This document shows, one piece after another, positions 47,401-56,961 of a stretch of 64,000 bases of DNA. A model generated the notes under the pieces. The model did not search any database. It was not told where the DNA came from and saw only the letters and a program-made list of their open reading frames with translations. Source of the stretch: Diadema setosum (taxonomy: Eukaryota > Echinodermata > Echinoidea > Diadematoida > Diadematidae); the NCBI GenBank assembly GCA_033980235.1, contig CM067070.1, positions 24,836,199 through 24,900,198 on the forward strand, given 5' to 3'. The position numbers were made by a program, and so were the translations under genes. Each line of letters opens with the position of its first letter. Position 1 is the first letter of the stretch.

Positions 47401-50400
47401 TGCCACATGGACACACTCAAGACCTTAACCCTTTCGATACTATTCCCAAGTAAACTCATGCAGGACCTGTCTATGGGAAATGTGTGTTATTGCAAAATCC
47501 GCTCGCCCCTCAACGGGTAAATGGCCAACCTTTGAATCTCGTCTTCTGTATCCTCTCCTGATGAGTCTCCTGCTAGAGGCTCCGTGTTGTTTCCATCATC
47601 GTCTTCGGGGGCAAGGCGGGCGTCACTTTCCTTGCTTGATTTCTGAAATTAATTGATATCACAGTCAGGGTCAATCTTTTTCTTTTTCTTTCTTCTCTTC
47701 CGAAGCGGAATGAAGACAGGCAAAAATAATTCTCAACTCAGGAGGGGAGGCTGCTATAATAATTAAATGATAAATACTATTACTAATAGAGTTAGTGTAT
47801 TTTCCATGTGCAATCAAACCTGTCTTAGCAACCACCTGTCTATAGCAGCCACCTGCCATATACCATATACACCCACTGAAAACAATTTTCCTCCATGAAA
47901 AAAAACCATGCTCACCAAGCTGTCTATAGCAGCCACCTGTCTATAAAGGACACTTTTTGTCATCTCCCTTGAGAGGCTGCTATAGGCAGGTTTGACTGTA
48001 CGTACATACATGTTCAAATGTGATTTATGATGGGATTATTAATGAAACAAGTCAGATTTTAGATACTTTTTGGAAGACGATTATATTCTCTTGACTAGAC
48101 ATGACGGAATGCATAATTTTTGTTTTTTTTGATATACCACAGAGCCTCCTGCAGATTCAGGGGGAGGTGGCAGCTTTATGCCTGGTGTCATGCACACATA
48201 CTGCATAAGCACACACACATACACACAGACAGGCAAGGAGTTTAATTCTTCTTTTTTTTTTCAAATGGAATCTATTGTATTTGCTTGGAGAAAAGGAAAG
48301 AAAAGTCTTGACTTCAGCAAGGTCCTCATAGAAAAGTCATTTACTTTACTGTCACACCCGTGGAAATTTTCATGAGTGACTTTACTGCACACTGCTGGGT
48401 GAGATGAATTTCATGCAGGTTTAATTCCACCAAATCATGATATTAAATGAAATTACATAGAACGCATAAATATCTATGTGCTTTTGTTTTTGCCCTAGCT
48501 CCTTGTCACATTGAAATGTCTGAAAATTCCCAATTTCACAGCACGCAATTGAGGTAAGAAACATTTCATGGTCAAACATCCCATGAGCATACCTTAGGAG
48601 TCGGCGTTGTTCCTTTTGATTTTTCTTTAGGTGAAGGCTTGGCCTTGGCAGGCGTTTCCACTGCTTCCTCATCTTCTGATCGGCTGTCGTCACTCGAACT
48701 ATCTGCCAAATTCGTCAACTGGTACCTGCAGTGCATTACAAAAATGTCAGACACCATGATAATGTAATTTGTGCTTGTGGTGATGAAAAGTGTTAATCAG
48801 CATTGCTTCACACTGTGACTAATTAGGGCCATGGCAAAGTGGGTAAAAAGTCAAGTCACAAAAAGGGACAGAAAATTCATCACTCATTTTTGAAATGTAT
48901 TAGAGAGTCCTGATTACTTGAAAGTGTGAAAAATCTTACAGAAATTTTCTAACAACTTCCCTTTGTAAACAGACAACAAAAAGCCACAAACACATAATTG
49001 CTGCATTTCTTGCCAGAGATAATTTGTTAGAATTACCAGAATCAAACTCCTTTTATATGTGACAAATTTTTAGAAGCTTAGCTTTCAACATCAACATTAT
49101 CTTTTTTTCTTTTTTTTAAACCAAGAATAATTTCTCAGGTTTTATCACAAAGGAAGGCCATTCTACCCTTTTTGATACATTACCTTTCTTCCCTTGAACA
49201 ACCTACAAGTCAGTAGGACATTACGGGGAAAAAAAACCAAGAAAATATCAAAGTCTACTGGCAAAATTTTCATCAGTAAATACCATCATGTCTTAAGCTG
49301 TCTTTGTCACTCTTAGAACAGGAACATTCTCCACTTTTTTTTTTTCAACTTAATATCTTTTTAGAGGCAAAGAAAGAAAGGGGGAGGGGTATAGGACAAC
49401 TTGTTGTCTTGAAATCCTTAAAACACTGAATATAAATTACACAAAAAGTATCTAAAATCATTTATTACCGTTTCCATGGCAACAACATCCTCTTCCTGTA
49501 GCAATCGGAAACCCATTCCTTTTTCACAATCCTCCCTTTGCCCTTGACTTGGTTGAACTTGGGTGTGTTGGCAAAAGCACAGCTGTGGAGGGAGAGAGAG
49601 AGGAAACACAACATATATAAAGGGAAATGAAATCCCAAAATATATATGCAGATTGTGTGAATGCGGCATAATTAGTAGATCACATCATTAAAAGTCTGAG
49701 GAAAATTGGGCAATCAGAAGTTGTGAATTTTTAAAGTTTTGGGGCCGCCATTGCCGGGCGAAGAGACTATCACAGATTGTGATGTATCAAAAGGAGAACG
49801 ATGTAAAGAAAGTATGGAGAAAATTCCTCAAAATTTCTTCTTTTTTTTTAATCCAAAAAAGTACACATTCTCTCAACTTGTTACTGACAATTGGTGATGG
49901 TAATATTATTATCCCTGCTTTCTGAAAGAGGCAATTCAAGTGCTCTTTTATTGTGCTAGACAAGTGGAAATATGTTGATTTTTCTTCATATTTTCTTTGT
50001 AATGTTTTTCACATGCAGCATCATGAACTAGTAGTCTTCACTTATAGCGATGGTGGCATCAAAACTTTAAAAAATCATAACTTTTGAATGCATTATCTCA
50101 TTGTTCTCAATATTTCACTAATGTGTTCTAATAATATTGCTGCATTCACTCAGCCCTCATATTTATTTCGGTTTCATTCCCCATTAAAGGGAGTGTACAG
50201 TACTGGTTGAGGTGGGGATTCATGTTTTGAACATTCCTAAGTGAGATAATGAAAAGCCTCTTATGAAATATGAAAGAGCATGTAATTTTAAGAAGGATTC
50301 AACATTTATTTGATGAAAATTGGTTTTCAAATGGCTGAGATATCCAAAAAGTGCTAATAATAAAAGGTGACATGCCACAACCTTATTAGGATCTCTTTGT

Positions 50401-53400
50401 TTCACCTTGTTTTTGGATATCTCAGCCATTTCAAAACCGATTTTCATCAAATAAACTTTTGATACCCCTTAGAACTGCATGCTCTTTGACATCTCATAGA
50501 GTGGTTTCTGAATGTCTCGCAAAACATTAAAAGCTAAATCCTCACCTCGACCAGAACTGTACACACCCTTTAAACTCTGACACCAAGGAAAGTACTGTTG
50601 TTACACTTTCCAAGCATGAGGAACACTCTGCACTGGTGTGTTTGCTGATAACCAAAATTGGTTGACAGTATTAGAAATCTATTATTGCATGGGTGAGTGT
50701 GCTCAGGGAGAACCTTATCACACTTCAGAAATTACATTGGTCGTTGGGTTTGAAACCAAATATATTAATCAGCACGCCTAGAAATCCTGAAACAGGGCTG
50801 AAAATACCGATCATTCCGTTCATGAGAGGAGTACATGCAGAGAGATTTTTGTGACTCTATTATGTATCCTGTACTACACACTTAATCAAGTAAAAAAAAA
50901 AAACTGAACTAGAAATGTTGCTAGTGCATATGGTATGCCTCCGCTATATTGCATTATTCTCCCAGTGGGTCTACACCACATCTTGAAAATGTGTGACGAC
51001 AGTTTCACATGACTGGACAAAACACTGATCCTTGACTTTGACTCCATGGAACACAACTTTCTCCAAATTATTACAAACTGCTACGCTCAGCTTCATCCTC
51101 GAGGTACATAAATACATATTTAGTACATATGCCAGGGTTCATTTTGATAACTCAAATCATTCTTACATTGAGTCATCCACAAATACAATTATGGACAAAA
51201 GGATAGACAGACGGACAGCCTGAAAACATCCTGTCTCTGGTGACACTACCTGGCAGAGGAGATAAAAAAAAAGCAGTATCAAAAGATTCTCACATGAGAT
51301 GCGTGCATCCTGGCCCCCAGTCTCCCCGGTACTGTGCCCCCATGTCACTGGCTTTCTGCCTCAGTTCGCCCCTCAGTGGATTCTGGAAGCCACTCAGGAC
51401 AAAGACCACGCCCTTCATGAGGCTGCTGAAGGCTTCACCGGTCGCCGGCTTCCTTGATGAGTCTGTGGGCAGAAAAGGTATAATACAGAGAACAGGATTT
51501 GTGAAAGACAGGCTGTAACAGGTAATATGAGGAAGAAAGAGAGAGAGTGAAATAATATCTCTTGCACAGATTAAGCACAGATCCTCATGTAAATGAAGAA
51601 AATGTCCATTCATAGTTGGGATTCATATACAGTTCAACTCCACATAAGAGCACATACGGCAAATAGTTGTCCAAGTCAATGAAAATAAAAAGTCGTAATT
51701 GACATTCGCAGCTGTTCACACATCATCCCTCTGTACATGCAGAAATTGAATATCATCTACATTTGTCAGTCACATCAAGATCAATGGGCAAGGAGCCAAC
51801 TGTATCATGAGTGGGTCTCCAGTAATTGGGGGTGAACATTGATCATGTTACACTATAAAATTCTCATGAACCCTTCAGTGGCATCGTAAGTCAACAGTCT
51901 AACAATTCGCGATGCAGTTTGCATAATAATCAATTAAGTTATACGTTGCTGTTATACCATCCTGGTCCTAAATTACAGTTGTATGGAGGAGGATGAGAAA
52001 AGCTAAATGACATATACTGTATAAGCCGAATATTTCGCAAGGTTTTTATTTTCGTGGATTGTCGCAAGTCAGGTGCTATTCGTGAAATTAAAGACACGCG
52101 AAAATAATGACTCTGATTCAGATATGAATGTGACACACACATTAAACATTTCTCCATTCAGTACACTACTCCACGGTCGCGAATTTAACCACTTGCGAAG
52201 TCGTCGGGAAGTCCCGAATCGCGAAAATTTAGACTTGCTAAATATATGGCGTATACAGTAAGTCGATTGAGAGAGGGAAATGAAACAGGTGAATGCACTA
52301 TGAAGGCTGCTATAAAAGAGGCTTGAATAAAAATCACCTTTTGTCTTCTTCGATGGTGGTTCTACTGGAGATTTGGCATCTCCATGAGGCTTGCTGGAAG
52401 AACTTTCTCCTTTCGTCACTTCTTTCTTTTCTTCTTCTGAAAGTCTCCTCTTGATTGAAGGCTGTTTGATAAAACATCAGTCGTTGAGTTTACCAGACAG
52501 GAGCTCCAAAGTACATGATACTTATGTACAGAAACAACAGAGGAACATATTTAAACACACAAGCTTTCTCAACATCATCACAATAATCCCTTTCTTCTTT
52601 ATTTCACATTCTTGTCTTGTGTACAGATACCTGACAAAGATTTGAGAACTAACAAGCATGCCACAAATACAAGCATTCATTCACTGGCAATGGACATGTT
52701 TGAAGCATTTTAATAGTCATCATTGGTCTTCACTCTTTAAATCTCAAAAGCATACCCGATGATGGTTGCTATGTAATTATTTTTATAGAATTCATTTTCA
52801 ATAATTAACAAATTGGGCGACTGCCCACCGATCTTCAGTGCTGGAGAGAATTGCATTCAGCTTGTTGGAAGAATACAATTGCTAGGGAACAATCGTTCAT
52901 CACACAAGGTTGTAATCAACTACTGAATAGGGAGGGTGCTTCACGAATGAATGTCATATGCATACAATCAAAATTACATTGTATTCTACACTTTTGATCT
53001 CAAAATATTCCAAAACAACTTTATCATCCTGGAAAATAAGAAAGTTTGTTTTATGGCAGACCCTTTTGGTATATTACAAGTAAATTTCAAATAGTGAAAG
53101 ACAGACTTGAAGTCCTTCTGAGAACTATATGTATGTTTTGGCATAGAACATAGTCTTCATTTCTCTACCTGCTGGGTGGCACGAGGAGATGCGGATGTCG
53201 TTTGGGAGGTGGTCGCTGAGGAGCTTGTCTGATTGGATGCTGCCCTCACAGCTGCTGCAGCTGAGTAATAATAATAAACCCATTCCATTAATGTCAAACT
53301 CTTTCAGTCAGACAAAAATCACAAATCTCTTTGCACTAGCAGATCATCAGAGTAGTTACCACTTCATGTATGTGTACTTACATGTACACAGATTTTTAGT

Positions 53401-56400
53401 TCAGTTTTTACTTTATGGCACTGCACCGTTTTATGTTGCATAACACATGGGGCTCATAAATAAGTATTACAATCTATCACTGCAGTCAATAGGCAGACTG
53501 TATGCAAATTTATTTACAAGATATGAGAAAGCAAACTCACTTTGAAGAACAAAACAAATATTTGTTTTGTTTGTGAACGATGTTGATATTTGATGTTTCA
53601 CAATGATTTCAAGTACAAATGTATCTCACTTTTAATAGCCTGGCTCCAAGTGGCTGTCCTTAGAAACAAAAAAATAAAACAAACTAGATATATCGCTACG
53701 GCTACTGATACGCCTCCGCCATAATGCATGGTTCTCCTAATAGGTCTATAGTACAATGTCTTGACAATGTGTGATGACAGTTTCATACAATTGGCAAAAT
53801 ATTAAAATGACAGGTTTGACACAAATGTGCTGAATGTTCACTTTCTAGAACTAGGTTCAATTGGATGAATGATTAAAATGTCAGAGTGCAGGTATTTGGG
53901 GAACTGATGATTTTTACTTGACTTTTGACCCTTTTATAAGTTTATGCATTGAGTAATTTTCAAGGTATTGAGAAAAAGTATAATTTCAGTATCAAATAGG
54001 AAAATAGCATTATCTAAACCTGGTCTTTGACCTTTGACCTCACAGTTCCACAGAGAATCACTGTTAGGTAGAACATGCATAAATATGTAAGTTTCATGAT
54101 GATACCTTGAGTTACTTTCGAGATATGGTGGAAAAAGTGCAACTTAGCACTTTCACTTGACCTTTGACTTTTTGACCTTTGACCTTTTGGCAAGAAACTT
54201 CCCCAAAAATATATATTGGGTAATACATGCCATACATCAAGTTAAAAAAAAAAAAAAAACCTTCAGGCATATTGCATTTTAAGGAAGTAGTGATATTTTG
54301 AGGAGTTGACCTTGACCTTTGACCCCTGACCTTTGACCCATGACCCCAACTTCCCTAGATAATCACTGCCCATCGGTACAAGCATATATACTAAATTCCA
54401 TGAAGATAACTTGAACCATTTCAGAGATATGGAGAAAAACATGTACAGTTGAACCTCTCGTATCCGGACAAGTCGGGACCGGGGCTCATCCGGATAAGGG
54501 ATTTGGCCGGATACGGGAGACTCAATGCTTTATACATGTACATATACATACACATGTACTGATGTAGCCCATTGTAGTACCACATGTAGTAATGTGTATA
54601 CTGCAACCTTTTCATTGTTATATTTGGGGATGTTTCGGGATGTTGAAATGTCTGAAGGTAAGCAATTTGGAAGGAAATTTGATGCAATGTATGTTAATCA
54701 TATTGGAAGTAATATGTAATTCATGTGTGTTTGGGTAGGAGTTCTCAAGGAGTTGTGGGAATCCCCCTTTCTTCCCGTAATTATTTAAAAAAATCACGGC
54801 GAGATTGCGTCCGGATAATAGAGAGATCCGGATAAAGGGAGGCCGGATAATAGAGGTTCAACTGTATTTCAATTTTTTTTTTCACAAAATAACCTGTGAC
54901 CTTTGACCTTTGACCCTGTGACCCTAAAATCAACACAAAGTATTATCCCCCAAGGATATACCCTCATACCAAGTTTGATGTAAAACCACCACACGGTTCT
55001 TGAGATATCGACAAAAACAAAACGGGACAGACGGACGGACGTACGGACGGACGACCCGAAAACATAATGCCTCCGGCCACTTCGTTGCGGAGGCATAAAA
55101 AAGAGTCATATGGATCTACAAGAAAACCACTGTCAGCACACACCCAGAACATGACAAAACATCTTTTGTCTTTTTAGAGAAACATGTCAGCAAAACGGAT
55201 GAGATCATGTCGTGTCTTACCAGTTTGAGGTTTCTGAGCTTCAGGGCTCTCTTTCTCCCGGCTCTTGAAGAAGCTGCCTACGGACAGGGATGACTTGCTG
55301 CCTTCATCCTTCAGCTTAAACCTGCCAAGAGTTGTCTGCTAGGTGGAAGGGGCAAAGGGGTGGAGAGAACGAAAAATTGACAAGTTTGAATTATTATCCA
55401 TTTTTGTATAAGGCTTTGTATTATGTTCATTTTCTTTCACATTCAATGTTTTTATGTTTGCCTTAAAGTTTATGTAGCCATTTTCATATCATAAAGCTTA
55501 GTATGTATGCTTGATTTTTCTAGCTATTCAAAATAAAGTTGATGATTTCAATTCATACCATGGGTAGCCACTTATCAAAGAATGTTTCATTGCTTTCACG
55601 ATGTATGATTAATGTGTTATCCTTTTTATTATGAATACTGTGTATACAACATCGTTCATTTTAACTTTGTTTTATTTTTACCTCTTCTCAGACTCACTGA
55701 AAAACAACCATTGGGGCAATTCCGCGGTTAGTAACGTTACATTTGAACAAATTTAGATATTTGTTTTCACCACTAAATTACCATTTATTCACTTCAAGTC
55801 AAAATTATGTCAAAAACATGTTCATCCTTCCCAGGTTTATGATACAGAAAAGAATGAACACAATCCAAGAAATACTAGAATTGCTATAGCAACTTAAAGG
55901 GCTGGTTAGTAACGTTACGAAAAAAGGACATGACAAAAAAATCAATGTCTTGTAACAAAAAGTGTGCAAAAATTCAAGTTACTTCAAACAAAGTGTTGCA
56001 TTAATTTCAATTATTGCATCATGGCAAATGTTCATGCAAATTTTTTTAGCAGTTCGACCAATATTTTTTAGCTAGACCTCCAAAAGCATGGTTAGTAACG
56101 TTACGGTTAGTAACGTTACATTTGTCCGGAGTAATTCCGACGGTTATTTCACCCTTTTGTAATTGACAAAACGTCACATGACTTCTGGAGTATTTAAATG
56201 TATTCATCTTTTACCCTTTAGCAAAACTTTGAGGAAAAAATTTCAAAGGAACCCACTGTAATTTGCATTTAAGTGAATTTCAGCGTCCCCAGTCCCACAT
56301 GTGCATTTTAAATGATGGTTTTAGATCTCACAAAATCAATGAATACGAAAAATAAAATCTTCTGAATTTGAAAGACCCTAATGATTGGTGAACATCCATG

Positions 56401-56913
56401 GCATTAGTTGATACCTAGATTAAAGGGTAAGATAAAGAGGCACATTTCTTTTATCCATGTCATGTCCACCTAACTGCGGAATTGCCCATTGGTAGACATG
56501 AGTGACTGCGCTAAAACAAAATAAACTCAAATTGATCTCATGCAAAAGGCTAATAAGCAGTCAGCAATCACCTCTGATACTTTTACAAAGGAATAGTATA
56601 GTTTTGGTTGAGATAGAACTTCTTGTTTTTGGATATCTAAGCCATTTTAAAACCAATTTTCTCCAAATAAACTATGAATTTCTATTGAAATGGTATGCTC
56701 TTTAACATTTCATAAAGTGGTTTCTAAGTATCTCACTAAAAGTAGAAAGCCGAATCCTCATCTCAACCAATACCATACCATCCCTTTAAAGGGGGCAGAC
56801 TTTACTGCGAGTCAAGATGGCACTCTTACCTGAGTGACTGTGGAGCTGGGTTGGTCATCCCCACTTCCTGGCGGTCCATGGAACTTGATGAATGACAAAC
56901 CATACTTGATGCG
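44304..56913 (-). CDS. XRCC1: DNA repair scaffold XRCC1 homologue, 3' eleven exons (5' end not found)
   Basis: The exons 56913-56830, 55335-55221, 53260-53169, 52461-52338, 51474-51294, 49582-49469, 48725-48593, 47642-47530, 46730-46530, 45859-45784 and 44417-44304 join to 1347 nt in one frame (448 residues plus TAG). XRCC1 is the nuclear scaffold for base-excision and single-strand-break repair. Visible parts in order are the end of the N-terminal domain, an FF-containing REV1-interacting-type motif (SVGSFFKSREKESP), a basic NLS (KRRLSEEEKK and SKKTK), BRCT1, an acidic Ser/Thr linker with DSSGEDTEDE, and BRCT2 ending in RPRWLFACNEKLK. The family usually has about 630 residues in human, so roughly the first 135 are missing from the window. 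Several transposons sit in the introns, some within tens of bases of splice sites. Confidence 0.93.
44666..44830. repeat. Palindrome in the XRCC1 intergenic/last-exon-intron region
   Basis: The arms CAAATGACGCAC and GTGCGTCATTTG, and the inner pair GGTAACTATGGAAT and ATTCCATAGTTACC, pair around a centre near 44748. Each arm is about 75 bp. It lies in the last XRCC1 intron. Confidence 0.75.
45041..45374. repeat. Exact 167-bp tandem duplication
   Basis: The segment 45041-45207 is repeated without a visible difference at 45208-45374. It starts TGGTACGCGTACTATTGC and ends AAGGTGAAACT. Each copy contains TACCCATTCTATA, the inverse of TATAGAATGGGTA at 44834-44846. It lies in the last XRCC1 intron. 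It could be a recent duplication or an assembly artefact. Confidence 0.9.
45784..45859 (-). CDS. XRCC1: XRCC1 exon: middle of BRCT2
   Basis: This 76-nt exon encodes LVENYMSDQVNYVITNSGWD then DSFEQ, matching human ELEDYMSDRVQFVITAQEWD then PSFEE. The splice sites are CCAAAG and GTAATG. Confidence 0.92.
46530..46730 (-). CDS. XRCC1: XRCC1 exon: EDPY linker and start of BRCT2
   Basis: The exon contains AEDPYGGSTDEEEDS (human GEDPYAGSTDENTDS), then IPDLPDFLSGKHFLLYGKF and RRQVNRFIVAFNG. This begins BRCT2, the module that binds DNA ligase III. The splice sites are CTTTCCAG and GTAAGA. Confidence 0.94.
47428..47521. repeat. Small MITE beside an XRCC1 donor site
   Basis: Related to 4213-4345 and 22127-22215, with TTAACCCTTTCG at the left, the shared TCTATGGGAAATGTGTGTTA core, and CAACGGGTAAA at the right. 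The right end is about 9 bp from the donor of the XRCC1 exon 47530-47642. Confidence 0.6.
47530..47642 (-). CDS. XRCC1: XRCC1 exon with FHA-docking TEDE motif
   Basis: The exon encodes an acidic region ending GDSSGEDTEDEIQ. In human XRCC1 the equivalent SGDTEDELR is phosphorylated by CK2 and recruits the FHA domains of PNKP, aprataxin and APLF. The donor is an unusually weak GTTGGC, about 9 bp from the end of a small MITE. Confidence 0.85.
47811..47998. mobile_element. pogo-like MITE, second copy
   Basis: The ends CAATCAAACCTGTCTTAGC and GCAGGTTTGACTG (TA follows) enclose CACCTGTCTATAGCAGCC repeats. It is like 5267-5451. It lies in an XRCC1 intron. Confidence 0.7.
48593..48725 (-). CDS. XRCC1: XRCC1 acidic Ser linker exon
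   Basis: The exon begins with YQLTNLADSSSDDSRSEDEE and ends in a Pro/Lys-rich stretch (KAKPSPKEKSKG). The Ser/Asp/Glu pattern is typical of CK2 targets and parallels the GSSSEEDEASHS linker of human XRCC1. Phase 0 at the 3' end. Confidence 0.85.
49469..49582 (-). CDS. XRCC1: XRCC1 exon: second half of BRCT1
   Basis: The exon encodes CAFANTPKFNQVKGKGRIVK then KEWVSDCYRKR. It carries the BRCT-defining Trp and the Lys that aligns with human K369 in the poly(ADP-ribose) pocket. The pyrimidine tract of its acceptor is immediately followed upstream by a foldback transposon that starts about 38 bp away. Confidence 0.93.
49621..50183. repeat. Foldback MITE family B, diverged copy
   Basis: The ends AGGGAAATGAAATCCC and GGTTTCATTCCCC match family B style. 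The interior arms carry TCTGAGGAAAATTGGGCAAT on the left and the inverse region near 50090 on the right. Its left end lies 38 bp from the acceptor of the XRCC1 exon at 49582; its right end abuts a family A foldback. Confidence 0.7.
50188..50569. repeat. Foldback MITE family A, best preserved copy
   Basis: A 382-bp element with TTAA on both sides and ends AGGGAGTGTACAG and CTGTACACACCCT. The arms pair over nearly the full length. It sits directly against the family B element, sharing its flank. Confidence 0.87.
50908..51265 (+). mobile_element. Family D element with internal deletion
   Basis: The 5' end ACTAGAAATGTTGCTAGTGC with TATGCCTCCGCTATATTGC and a degenerate 3' end (CCTGGCAGAGGAGATAA) preceded by GACAGACGGACAGCC. 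At 358 bp it is only a third of the length of its relatives and lacks most TGACCTTTGACC arrays. It ends about 30 bp before the XRCC1 BRCT1 exon. Confidence 0.65.
51294..51474 (-). CDS. XRCC1: XRCC1 exon: first half of BRCT1
   Basis: The exon encodes GVVFVLSGFQNPLRGELRQK, then a Gly-Ala-x-Tyr-Arg-x-Asp-Trp segment and CTHLI across the junction. This is the beta1-alpha1-beta2 part of BRCT1. The Arg in NPLRGELR aligns with human R335, one of the residues reported to bind poly(ADP-ribose). Confidence 0.93.
52338..52461 (-). CDS. XRCC1: XRCC1 exon with nuclear localisation signal
   Basis: The exon encodes PSIKRRLSEEEKKEV and later PPSKKTK, equivalent to the human KGKRKLDLNQEEKK region. It has two basic clusters about 30 residues apart. 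The splice sites are CAAACAG and GTGATT. Confidence 0.87.
53169..53260 (-). CDS. XRCC1: XRCC1 linker exon (Ala/Ser/Thr-rich)
   Basis: This 92-nt exon encodes a low-complexity Ala/Ser/Thr/Gln linker between ATTACTCAG and GTAGAG. There is no sequence signature; the call rests on the frame, which connects both conserved neighbours without a stop, and on the equivalent Ala/Ser-rich stretch in vertebrate XRCC1. Confidence 0.75.
53683..55098 (+). mobile_element. Hairpin-ended DR1-array element, family D copy 4
   Basis: The 5' end ACTAGATATATCGCTACGGC, then ACGCCTCCGCCATAATGC. TGACCTTTGACC-type arrays lie at about 54030, 54160 and 54310, and again at 54895. A GGAC tract (55026-55053) and the hairpin at 55068-55095 (TGCCTCCGG ... 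GCGGAGGCA) end it. A pogo-like MITE is inserted at 54446-54864. It lies in an XRCC1 intron. Confidence 0.75.
54446..54864. mobile_element. pogo-like MITE nested in a family D element
   Basis: TA-flanked, with ends CAGTTGAACCTCTCGTATCC and GATAATAGAGGTTCAACTG. Subterminal GGATAAGGG and CCGGATA motifs recur at both ends. 419 bp, no transposase. Confidence 0.82.
55221..55335 (-). CDS. XRCC1: XRCC1 exon with REV1-interacting-type motif
   Basis: The exon encodes TLGRFKLKDEGSKSSLSVGS and then FFKSREKESP. It corresponds to human KLGQFRVKEEDES through FFSRINKTSP. The paired Phe followed by basic residues is the hallmark of the REV1-interacting region reported in human XRCC1. The splice sites are CTAGCAG and GTAAGA. 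Confidence 0.88.
55719..56484. mobile_element. GGCAATTCC-ended element with TAACGTTAC motifs
   Basis: The terminal repeats GGCAATTCCGCGGTTAG and CTAACTGCGGAATTGCC are flanked by a CATTGG duplication on both sides. The motif GGTTAGTAACGTTAC occurs four times, at about 55731, 55904, 56091 and 56105. It has no coding capacity and lies in an XRCC1 intron. Confidence 0.8.
56592..56785. repeat. Family A subfamily 2 foldback with one arm shortened
   Basis: It begins ATAGTATAGTTTTGGTTGAG and ends ACCATACCATCCCT followed by TTAA. The right arm (TTGGATATCTAAGCCATTTT onward) is intact, while most of the left arm is deleted. It ends about 45 bp from the XRCC1 exon at 56830. Confidence 0.6.
56830..56913 (-). 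CDS. XRCC1: XRCC1 exon: end of N-terminal domain
   Basis: This 84-nt exon in phase 0 encodes RIKYGLSFIKFHGPP and a Gly/Asp/Ser tail. It matches human FGLSFVRFHSPP, the last strand of the domain that contacts DNA polymerase beta. The upstream acceptor is ATATGTAG. This is the most 5' XRCC1 exon that I can recognise in the window. Confidence 0.88.
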
Positions 56914-56961
56914 CTACATATGATTGGCAGACAACATAATGAAACAGCATTATACACCTGG

